10,972 nt of DNA from contig JAKAMX010000023.1 in the NCBI GenBank assembly GCA_021812665.1, positions 1-10,972 of the forward strand, written 5' to 3'. Each line of letters begins with the position of its first letter. Positions within the stretch are counted from its first letter, which is position 1. The translations under genes were made by a program, and so were the position numbers. Below the pieces are notes generated by a model, which was given only the letters and a program-made list of their open reading frames with translations, was not told the origin of the DNA and did no database searches. The stretch comes from a bacterium (lineage in GTDB: Bacteria; Patescibacteriota; Minisyncoccia; Phycocordibacterales; UBA1550). This document shows, in pieces, positions 5,623-10,972 of this stretch.

Positions 5623-6837
5623 ATGAAACCAATTTCCTTTAAAATTGAGAAGAAAATACCTGATGCGCTCGGTCGCGCAGGTATTCTTCATACTCCTCAC
5701 GGTGAAATCAAAACTCCTGCTTTTGTAACGGTTGGTACAAAAGCGACAGTCAAAGCGCTCACCCCAGAGCAGGTCAAAGATCTTGGCGCTCAGGTAGTGC
5801 TCGCGAACACATACCATCTCTATCTCGAACCAGGAGAGGATTTTATGCGAACTGGAGGTGGTTTAGGAAAAGTCATGAACTGGTCGGGACCCACGATGAC
5901 AGACTCGGGTGGATTTCAAGTTTTTTCACTCGGCGCAGCATTTGGAGTTGGTGTGACAAAAATCGCAAAATCAGGAGATGATGAAGTGGTGATTGACGAG
6001 CGTGGTGAACCAGATGAAAGCGTGCATGAAAAACTTGCGTCGATTGACGAGGATGGTGTTACTTTCAAGTCATACAAAGACGGCAGTACTCATCGCTTTA
6101 CACCAGAGCGATCAATGGAGATTCAGCACAATATCGGTGCAGATATTATGTTTGCGTTTGATGAATGTACTGCACCCAATGCGCCACGCGAGTATCAAAT
6201 CGAAGCAATGAATCGAACGCATCGTTGGGCAAAACGAAGTCTCGATGCACATCATTCCAACAAGGAAGCAAGCTCAAAACAAGGACTCTTTGGCGTCGTT
6301 CAGGGTGGACGACATCGGGACTTGCGCGAGGAGAGTGCACGCACGCTCGCTGAAATGGATTTTGACGGTTATGGTATTGGGGGATCGTTTACCAAAGAAG
6401 ACATGGGCGCAGCCGTCGGCTGGGTTGCCGCACGTTTGCCACAAGATAAACCACGCCACCTGCTCGGAATTGGTGAACCGGGAGATATTTTTGAAGGTGT
6501 TGAGAACGGGATGGACACGTTTGACTGTGTTGCTCCAACGCGCATGGGACGCAATGGCGCATTCTATACAACTGATGGGAGAAAAAATATTTGGAATGCT
6601 CAGTTTGTAAGAGATTTCACACCGCTTGATCCTGAGTGTGATTGTTATGCATGTAAAAATTACACACGCGCTTATATTGCACACTTGTTCCGTTCCACAG
6701 AGATGCTCGCAGGAACCCTCGTTTCAATCCACAACCTTCGATTCCTCGTGCGACTCGTAGACCAAATGCGCGAATCAATTTTCGACGGCACATTCAGAGA
6801 GCTCAAAGAAACTTTTATGAAGCGCTACTATAAATAA
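5623..6837 (+). CDS. tgt: tRNA-guanine transglycosylase (queuosine pathway)
   Basis: Exchanges the guanine at position 34 of tRNAs with GUN anticodons for a queuine precursor (preQ1 in most bacteria). 404 residues against about 375 in E. coli. Active-site landmarks are intact: general base D94 in TDSGGFQVFSL, nucleophile D301 in DTFDCVAPTR, the substrate loop LLGIGEPGD, and a zinc site with C339, C341, C344 and H370 in the standard C-x-C-x2-C-x25-H spacing. The extra length is mostly an acidic insert of about 30 residues after FSLG (around 105-140), before GVTF. No other queuosine gene is in the window, so whether the cell makes preQ1 or salvages a base cannot be judged. The start is supported by the promoter seven bases upstream and by the normal family N-terminus (ISFKIEKK). 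uvrB begins one base after the stop, so the two are translationally coupled in one operon. Confidence 0.97.
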   Translation: MKPISFKIEKKIPDALGRAGILHTPHGEIKTPAFVTVGTKATVKALTPEQVKDLGAQVVLANTYHLYLEPGEDFMRTGGGLGKVMNWSGPTMTDSGGFQVFSLGAAFGVGVTKIAKSGDDEVVIDERGEPDESVHEKLASIDEDGVTFKSYKDGSTHRFTPERSMEIQHNIGADIMFAFDECTAPNAPREYQIEAMNRTHRWAKRSLDAHHSNKEASSKQGLFGVVQGGRHRDLREESARTLAEMDFDGYGIGGSFTKEDMGAAVGWVAARLPQDKPRHLLGIGEPGDIFEGVENGMDTFDCVAPTRMGRNGAFYTTDGRKNIWNAQFVRDFTPLDPECDCYACKNYTRAYIAHLFRSTEMLAGTLVSIHNLRFLVRLVDQMRESIFDGTFRELKETFMKRYYK

Positions 6838-6838
6838 T

Positions 6839-8848
6839 ATGGCTGGTTTCAAACTAAAATCTGAGTGGCCCCCTGCAGGAGATCAGCCAAAGGCGATCGA
6901 GGCTCTTACTGTGGGACTCAAGAAGGGGATGCCTGCGCAGACCTTGCTTGGCGTAACTGGTTCAGGCAAGACATTCACGATGGCGAATGTCATTGCAAAG
7001 ATTGACAAACCAACGCTCGTCATTGCTCACAATAAAACGCTCGCGGCTCAGCTTGCACAGGAGTACAAGGAGTTCTTTCCCGAGAACGAAGTGCACTACT
7101 TTGTGTCCTACTATGACTACTACCAACCAGAGGCGTATATGCCTATTACTGACACCTATATTGAGAAGGATGCACAGATTAACGAGGAGATCGATCGATT
7201 GCGACACGCATCAACGCAGGCCCTACTGACGCGTCGCGATGTTATTATCGTGGCCTCAGTGTCATGTATTTATGGTCTCGGATCGCCTGAAGAATACGAG
7301 AAAGAGAATTTGCAATTTAAGGTTGGCACAAAAATTGACCGAAAGGCATTGATGCAAAAACTTATTTCGATCCATTTTGAGCGTACCAATGCAGACCTCA
7401 CTCCTGGTACATTTCGTTCCATCGGTTCACTCGTTGAGATCATGCCTGTCTCAGAGAAAATCATTTGGAGCATTACACTCGACGCAAAGGGAATTGCATC
7501 TATAAACAAAGTCGATCCCGTCTCTCAGAAAATCACGGACAAACCTAAAGAAATTTATATTTTCCCCGCAAAACACTTTATTACAAAAAAAGAAGAGCTC
7601 ACGCGTGCGATCAAAGCAATTAAAGCCGAGCTTGCTGCACAGCTAAAGAAATTTGAGAAAGAGGGAAAGCTACTAGAAGCAGAGCGCTTGAAGCGCCGCA
7701 CCACGTACGATCTCGCCATGCTTCGCGAAGTTGGTTATTGTAACGGCGTTGAAAACTATTCGCGTCATCTTTCGGGACGACCAGCAGGTTCCGCGCCCGA
7801 CACACTACTTTCATATTTCCCAAAAACAAAAGGTGGCAAGCCCGACTTTCTAACCGTCATCGATGAGTCACACGTCACCATTCCGCAAATTGGTGGCATG
7901 TACGCTGGTGACCAATCTCGAAAAAAGACGCTTATTGAGTTCGGCTTTCGTCTGCCTTCTGCACAAGACAACAGGCCTCTTCGCTTCGAGGAATGGGAGG
8001 AACGCGTAGGACAAATGATATTCACCTCTGCAACGCCGGCTGATTATGAGCGCGAAAACAGCGTCCAGGTCGTTGAGCAGGTTATTCGACCTACCGGGCT
8101 CATTGACCCTGAAGTTTCAATTCGTCCGATTCATGAAAAAGGCTCATGCGCTGGGCAGATCCAGGATTTTATTTCTGAAACTAAAAAAGCGATTGAGAAA
8201 GGTGGACGTGTCATTGCAACAACGCTCACCAAAAAAATGGCAGAGGATTTGTCTGAATATTTGAAAGGCGAGGGGATAAAAGCTGAGTATTTACACAGTG
8301 ATGTAAAAACAATTGAACGCATTCAGATTCTCACAGAGTTCCGCAAGGGCAATTTCGACTGTCTCGTTGGTGTGAACCTTCTTCGCGAAGGGCTCGACCT
8401 GCCGGAAGTATCACTTATCGGTATTCTTGATGCTGACAAAGAAGGATTTTTGCGTTCTGAAACAGCGCTTATTCAAACAATTGGTCGCGCCGCACGTAAC
8501 GTTGCAGGACGCGTTATTTTGTACGCAGAAACAATTACAGGCAGTATCGAGCGTGCGGTTTCCGAAACCAACCGTCGTCGCGCTGTTCAAAAGGCATACA
8601 ATATAAAACACGGCATTACTCCAAAGACGATCATTAAACATATCAAGGACATTACCGAACATCTCGAGACAGATCACATGAAAGCAGTGAAGCTCAACTT
8701 GGATATTGATACTGAAGTGTTTGCTAAAAACCCACAAAAACTTATTAAGCTAAAGCAAAAAGAAATGGCGAAGGCGGTAAAAGAACTTGATTTTGAAACA
8801 GCTGCTATCTTGCGCGACGAAATCAAGGCGCTTGAGAATAAACAATAA
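6839..8848 (+). CDS. uvrB: Excinuclease ABC subunit B
   Basis: The damage-verifying helicase-like subunit of nucleotide excision repair; it is loaded onto DNA by UvrA and recruits UvrC. 669 residues, full length for the family. Visible in order: Walker A GVTGSGKT (38-45); the beta-hairpin region beginning SYYDYYQPEAYMP (90 onward), which inserts between DNA strands; domain 2, which contacts UvrA (about 155-250); the DESH box (342-345); motif VI QTIGRAARN (546-554); and a C-terminal UVR helix pair (about 630-669) for UvrC binding, ending in FETAAILRDEIKALENKQ. All these parts look intact. The ATG lies one base after the tgt stop with no SD site, so ribosomes probably re-initiate. No intrinsic terminator follows; transcription may continue into the cassette genes downstream. 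Confidence 0.98.
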   Translation: MAGFKLKSEWPPAGDQPKAIEALTVGLKKGMPAQTLLGVTGSGKTFTMANVIAKIDKPTLVIAHNKTLAAQLAQEYKEFFPENEVHYFVSYYDYYQPEAYMPITDTYIEKDAQINEEIDRLRHASTQALLTRRDVIIVASVSCIYGLGSPEEYEKENLQFKVGTKIDRKALMQKLISIHFERTNADLTPGTFRSIGSLVEIMPVSEKIIWSITLDAKGIASINKVDPVSQKITDKPKEIYIFPAKHFITKKEELTRAIKAIKAELAAQLKKFEKEGKLLEAERLKRRTTYDLAMLREVGYCNGVENYSRHLSGRPAGSAPDTLLSYFPKTKGGKPDFLTVIDESHVTIPQIGGMYAGDQSRKKTLIEFGFRLPSAQDNRPLRFEEWEERVGQMIFTSATPADYERENSVQVVEQVIRPTGLIDPEVSIRPIHEKGSCAGQIQDFISETKKAIEKGGRVIATTLTKKMAEDLSEYLKGEGIKAEYLHSDVKTIERIQILTEFRKGNFDCLVGVNLLREGLDLPEVSLIGILDADKEGFLRSETALIQTIGRAARNVAGRVILYAETITGSIERAVSETNRRRAVQKAYNIKHGITPKTIIKHIKDITEHLETDHMKAVKLNLDIDTEVFAKNPQKLIKLKQKEMAKAVKELDFETAAILRDEIKALENKQ

Positions 8849-8850
8849 TA

Positions 8851-8879
8851 TTTACTATTCCAGTATTTTGTGGTAAAAA
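8851..8879 (+). promoter_or_regulatory. Possible promoter of the two-gene cassette
   Basis: TTTACT (8851-8856), a 17-base spacer and TAAAAA (8874-8879) preceded by TGG, an extended -10. Initiation near 8886 would leave a leader of about 24 bases carrying AAGGAG (8897-8902), seven bases before the ATG at 8910. The boxes are modest matches. Confidence 0.35.
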
Positions 8880-8909
8880 CATTGCAGGCTCTTTATAAGG
8901 AGAAGTGCG

Positions 8910-9374
8910 ATGAGCAGAACCGTTTTAGACAACGAGATGGACAAGCTCAGATTCGAGCTGGTGTTACAAGGGTATGCGCATGAAGACATCGCGAGATTGC
9001 GCAGTTATCTCTGTGATCTTCGTCATGTCATGCTCGGACTCGCAGCGATGAGGATCTCGCCGCGAGCACTGCCTTGTCAGACTGATTTGGGTGAGTGGAC
9101 CCCAATGTCGGTCCTGACCTATCAGGACATCAAGCTGCTCGCCAGCTATGCAAAAGATCCCGCTTCAGCGGACGTCGAATTTCTGTACGCGATTTTTGCC
9201 ACAACGGAAGCATCGAGAATCCTCGATGTCATGATCGACCTCTACTCGATCAAATCAGGAATCATGCAGCAGGATTTTACCGGAGCGCACGAAGAGAAGT
9301 ATGTAACCGAAGCGAAAGCGTTCCTCAATTTTTTCAAAGGATCGCTTCCTGATGTAACCTACTGCGAGTATTAG
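8910..9374 (+). CDS. Soluble alpha-helical protein of unknown function, 154 residues (cassette gene 1)
   Basis: I do not recognise this protein. It is predicted all-helical and acidic, with no signal peptide, membrane span or catalytic motif. An N-terminal helix (MDKLRFELVLQGYAHEDIARLRSY, with 24 residues split by QGYAHED) precedes a second helix that contains CDLRHVMLGLAAM. A WTPMSVLTYQDIKLLASYA segment and a helix pair around YAIFATTEASRILDVMIDLY follow, and it ends with KAFLNFFKGSLPDV. The start is set by AAGGAG seven bases upstream. Base composition is visibly richer in G+C than the flanking uvrB, and strong SD use differs from the SD-less core genes. The next gene's SD overlaps this stop codon, so the two are one transcription and translation unit. 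They are inserted between uvrB and uvrA, which are often close neighbours. Acquisition as a cassette is an inference. Confidence 0.8.
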   Translation: MSRTVLDNEMDKLRFELVLQGYAHEDIARLRSYLCDLRHVMLGLAAMRISPRALPCQTDLGEWTPMSVLTYQDIKLLASYAKDPASADVEFLYAIFATTEASRILDVMIDLYSIKSGIMQQDFTGAHEEKYVTEAKAFLNFFKGSLPDVTYCEY

Positions 9375-9383
9375 GAGGCATCT

Positions 9384-9680
9384 ATGCCGACGCTTGAACC
9401 GATCGAACTCACTATTGATGGCGATCTCCTCGTTGAGAGCCATCACGGTACCCGCAACGAGAATTCAGTTCTCGAATCCTGGGTTGGCAACCACAAAGGC
9501 TGTGGTAATGCCATGCATCGCCATCATTCGAACGACAAGTTCGATTGCATCGTGTGCACCGGCTGCTATTTACGCATCAGTTTCCCCGTATCAGTCAGAA
9601 CATACGGCGAGCTGCGCAAGTGCCTCACCGTCCTGTTCAACAACCTTCGCGCAAACCGTGGAAACCCATGGCGCGCCTGA
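9384..9680 (+). CDS. Small zinc-ribbon-like protein of unknown function, 98 residues (cassette gene 2)
   Basis: The stop of the preceding gene, TAG, is the first part of TAGGAGG, which serves as SD site five bases before this ATG, so the two genes are coupled. After an acidic N-terminal 30 residues there is a candidate metal-binding segment: C40, then H45, H47 and H48 in AMHRHHS, then C55-x2-C58-x2-C61 in DCIVCTGCYL. A short alpha/beta tail follows (FPVSVRTYGELRKCLTVLF, basic C-terminus). It could bind zinc and nucleic acid or act as a small regulator with cassette gene 1; no catalytic residues are evident and the family is not one I can name. An intrinsic terminator follows eight bases after the stop, closing the unit before uvrA. 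A longer overlapping frame (9394-9825) lacks an SD site and crosses the terminator, so it is not believed. Confidence 0.78.
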   Translation: MPTLEPIELTIDGDLLVESHHGTRNENSVLESWVGNHKGCGNAMHRHHSNDKFDCIVCTGCYLRISFPVSVRTYGELRKCLTVLFNNLRANRGNPWRA

Positions 9681-9687
9681 TCAATCT

Positions 9688-9724
9688 AACCCTCAGCCGC
9701 AAACGCGCCCGAGGGTTTTCTTTT
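9688..9724 (+). terminator. Intrinsic terminator of the cassette
   Basis: AACCCTC (9688-9694) pairs perfectly with GAGGGTT (9711-9717) around a 16-base G+C-rich loop and is followed by a T-rich tail with one interrupting C (9716-9724). It ends the two-gene unit 188 bases before uvrA. Confidence 0.75.
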
Positions 9725-9757
9725 GTCCTTGCGGATTGACAAAAAGGTGCTATGCCT

Positions 9758-9846
9758 GCCCCCTACACCAATTCTGGCATCGCCTCCGGCAGGTATCTTG
9801 CGTTGTTACAAATGTTAATGCATAATGCCAGGATTGGTGTGGGGGC
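9758..9846. repeat. Long inverted repeat upstream of uvrA
   Basis: The arms 9758-9780 and 9825-9846 pair over 22 bp with a single G-T wobble (T9773 with G9832) and one bulged T (9764), leaving a 44-base loop. The arm core reads CACCAATTCTGGCAT on the left and ATGCCAGGATTGGTG on the right. The outer ends are runs of C and G. No coding sequence overlaps it and the arms are not followed by a T tract, so it is not a simple terminator. The right arm and part of the loop contain a promoter-like sequence for uvrA. It may be a regulatory cruciform or RNA switch, or a remnant of a small mobile or REP-like element. Confidence 0.85.
9798..9826 (+). promoter_or_regulatory. Probable uvrA promoter inside the inverted repeat
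   Basis: TTGCGT (9798-9803), a 17-base spacer and CATAAT (9821-9826, 5 of 6). Initiation is expected near 9833, inside the right arm, giving a uvrA leader of about 79 bases that holds a palindrome and a further hairpin. No LexA-like palindrome was seen. Confidence 0.45.
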
Positions 9847-9857
9847 TAGCCCCTACA
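9838..9857. repeat. Palindrome GGGGCTAGCCCC with flanking symmetry
   Basis: A perfect 12-base palindrome (9842-9853) extended to 20 bases (9838-9857, TGT at one end and ACA at the other) with one mismatched pair. Its left half is the outer right arm of the long inverted repeat, so the two structures exclude each other. The CCCCTACA in its right half is also a direct repeat of 9760-9767. Confidence 0.8.
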
Positions 9858-9860
9858 TAC

Positions 9861-9884
9861 CCCCTAGAGGCCAGACCTCCGGGG
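9861..9884 (+). promoter_or_regulatory. Second hairpin in the uvrA leader
   Basis: CCCC (9861-9864) pairs with GGGG (9881-9884), and GAGG (9867-9870) pairs with CCTC (9876-9879), around a CCAGA loop and a small TA/C internal loop. It is followed by CGTTTGGCG, not a T run, so it is not an ordinary terminator. It ends 27 bases before the uvrA ATG. Confidence 0.55.
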
Positions 9885-9911
9885 CGTTTGGCGTTGAAAA
9901 TAAAGGATATT

Positions 9912-10972
9912 ATGGAAAAACCACACAAAAAACACGATTTAGACTCCGTCGGATCATCAAAAATTGTCGTCAAAGGAGCACGAACTCACAACTTGAAAAA
10001 TATTTCGGTTGAGATCCCTCGCTACAAAATCAATGTATTCACCGGGCTTTCTGGTTCTGGAAAATCATCTCTTGCGTTTGACACAATCTTTGCCGAAGGC
10101 CAGCGTCGCTACGTTGAGTCTCTTTCTGCGTACGCACGTCAATTTTTGAACCAAATGCAAAAGCCAGACGTCGACGAGATCACCGGCCTTTCTCCTGCAA
10201 TTTCCATTGACCAAAAATCTCATTCTTCAAACCCTCGATCTACTGTTGCAACAATCACAGAAGTATACGACTATCTTCGTGTGCTCTTTGCTCGTATCGG
10301 AAAACCACACTGTCTTATTTGCGGAGAGGAGATCAAGCGACTCGGAAATGAAGAAATTCTAAATTTCATCATGGAAGAGGTAAGTGGTCCGACTGGTAAA
10401 GGTGCAACATCAATTCGCATCTTTGCTCCACTCGTGCGCGGAAGAAAAGGTGAGTACTACCAACTTTTGTACGACCTACTCGGCAAAGGATACCTCATGG
10501 TGCGCGTTGATGGCGTGATGAAAAATTTGCGCGAGCAAATCGTACTTTCAAAAACAAAAAGTCACGAGATCGATGTGCTCGTTGATGAAATTCTAATCGC
10601 TGACTTCAAAGGCAAAAACTCAAAGGGGCTCGAGCGACTTCGCGAAGCAACAGAGCGCGCCCTTGGTGAATCGGAAAGCCTCGTTCGTTTCGTGTTTTCA
10701 AAAGGTACAGCTGACATTAAAGACACGATAATGTCCAACCGCTTTGCTTGTCCAAACGATGGCTTCTCATATCCTGAAATTGAGCCACGTTTGTTTTCAT
10801 TCAACTCACCATACGGTGCATGTCCTGCATGTAATGGTCTTGGTACAAAGCATTTCTTTGGCACGGAAGCCTGTCCAGATTGTCAGGGAGCACGTCTGCG
10901 TAAAGAGGCTTTGCAGGTTTTTGTATCAGGCAAAAACATCGTAGACATTTCTCGTATGTCTATCAAAGAGGC
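9912..10972 (+). CDS. uvrA: Excinuclease ABC subunit A, N-terminal 353 residues (runs off the right edge), apparently without the insertion domain
   Basis: The damage-sensing ABC-type ATPase of nucleotide excision repair, which loads UvrB. The frame is open from the ATG at 9912, preceded by AAAGGAT four to ten bases upstream, to the window end. Visible in order: the opening IVVKGARTHNLKNISVEIP; Walker A GLSGSGKSS (45-53); the FAEGQRRYVESLSAYARQF signature; the HCLICG motif that opens the UvrB-binding domain; the UvrB-binding region (about 135-270); and zinc module 1 with C280, C304 and C307. The motif EACPDCQGARLRKEA follows with C321 and C324. Only 13 residues separate C307 from C321, whereas E. 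coli UvrA has more than 110 there (the insertion domain, about residues 287-398 in the Bacillus structure). Zinc module 1 also has D283 where E. coli has Cys and Bacillus has His. The second ATPase half lies outside the window. Confidence 0.97.
   Translation, partial: MEKPHKKHDLDSVGSSKIVVKGARTHNLKNISVEIPRYKINVFTGLSGSGKSSLAFDTIFAEGQRRYVESLSAYARQFLNQMQKPDVDEITGLSPAISIDQKSHSSNPRSTVATITEVYDYLRVLFARIGKPHCLICGEEIKRLGNEEILNFIMEEVSGPTGKGATSIRIFAPLVRGRKGEYYQLLYDLLGKGYLMVRVDGVMKNLREQIVLSKTKSHEIDVLVDEILIADFKGKNSKGLERLREATERALGESESLVRFVFSKGTADIKDTIMSNRFACPNDGFSYPEIEPRLFSFNSPYGACPACNGLGTKHFFGTEACPDCQGARLRKEALQVFVSGKNIVDISRMSIKE

Noticed and set aside
6146..6684. Several open frames opposite or inside tgt and uvrB
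   Set aside because: They are shadows of two strongly conserved genes, without SD sites or promoters of their own.
9394..9825. Plus-strand frame of 143 codons overlapping the zinc-ribbon-like gene
   Set aside because: It has no SD site, overlaps the better-supported coupled gene in another frame, and runs through the terminator and into the inverted repeat.
9758..9846. Integron attC site or integron cassette
   Set aside because: No matching GTTRRRY and RYYYAAC core sites were found at the ends of the inverted repeat, and no integrase gene is in view.
9861..9884. Intrinsic terminator before uvrA
   Set aside because: The hairpin is not followed by a T run and would stop the uvrA transcript; a leader structure is more likely.
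9780..9911. LexA/SOS operator before uvrA
   Set aside because: Neither a CTG-N10-CAG site nor a GAACN4GTTC-type site is present; TTACAAATGTTAA is not a true palindrome.
9752..10012. Plus-strand frame of 86 codons across the inverted repeat
   Set aside because: It overlaps the start of uvrA in another frame and translates the repeat arms; no SD site and no protein-like pattern.

Overview
The window looks like a chromosomal segment of a small-genome bacterium of the candidate phyla radiation (Patescibacteria, most like Parcubacteria). That assignment is inference. It rests on very compact gene packing, many genes without Shine-Dalgarno (SD) sites, a Tgt and a UvrA with unusual architectures, and several small proteins of a type I associate with that group. 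No rRNA, tRNA, CRISPR array or transposase was seen.

Layout. (1) Positions 1-1318 hold a minus-strand accessory operon read from a good sigma70-type promoter (1290-1318): a 146-residue protein of unknown function, a 146-residue exported protein, and the start of a third, phage-like protein that runs off the left edge. All three have strong SD sites, and the first two share a nearly identical leader. (2) Positions 1350-4852 hold plus-strand genes: a Nudix hydrolase, a membrane-anchored protein with an SRCPxxVxCxWAG motif, a cold-shock protein with its own promoter and terminator, an 80-residue unknown, a two-nuclease fusion protein (Fe-S PD-(D/E)XK domain plus DEDDy/DUF2779 domain) and undecaprenol/diacylglycerol kinase DgkA. 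(3) An RluF-like 23S rRNA pseudouridine synthase on the minus strand converges on dgkA, sharing a CTAG stop, and diverges from tgt through interlocked promoters. (4) tgt and uvrB form a coupled pair separated by one base. (5) Positions 8850-9725 hold a two-gene, SD-bearing cassette of unknown function with its own terminator, lying between uvrB and uvrA. (6) Positions 9758-9884 form a highly structured non-coding block that appears to carry the uvrA promoter. (7) The 5' 353 codons of uvrA run off the right edge.

How the genes work together. UvrA, UvrB and probably the Fe-S/DEDD nuclease belong to DNA maintenance. Tgt and the RluF-like enzyme modify tRNA and rRNA. DgkA recycles lipid carrier or diacylglycerol for the envelope. 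The Nudix enzyme probably clears damaged or signalling nucleotides.

The most notable points are: a UvrA that appears to lack the insertion domain between its first zinc module and the following CxxC motif; the competing inverted repeats in front of uvrA; a recurring pattern in which core genes have a -10 box about 7 bases before the start codon (leaderless transcripts) while accessory genes use strong SD leaders; and the duplicated leader of the left-hand operon. No complete new defence or mobile system could be demonstrated. The left operon and the cassette between uvrB and uvrA are the best candidates for undescribed modules.
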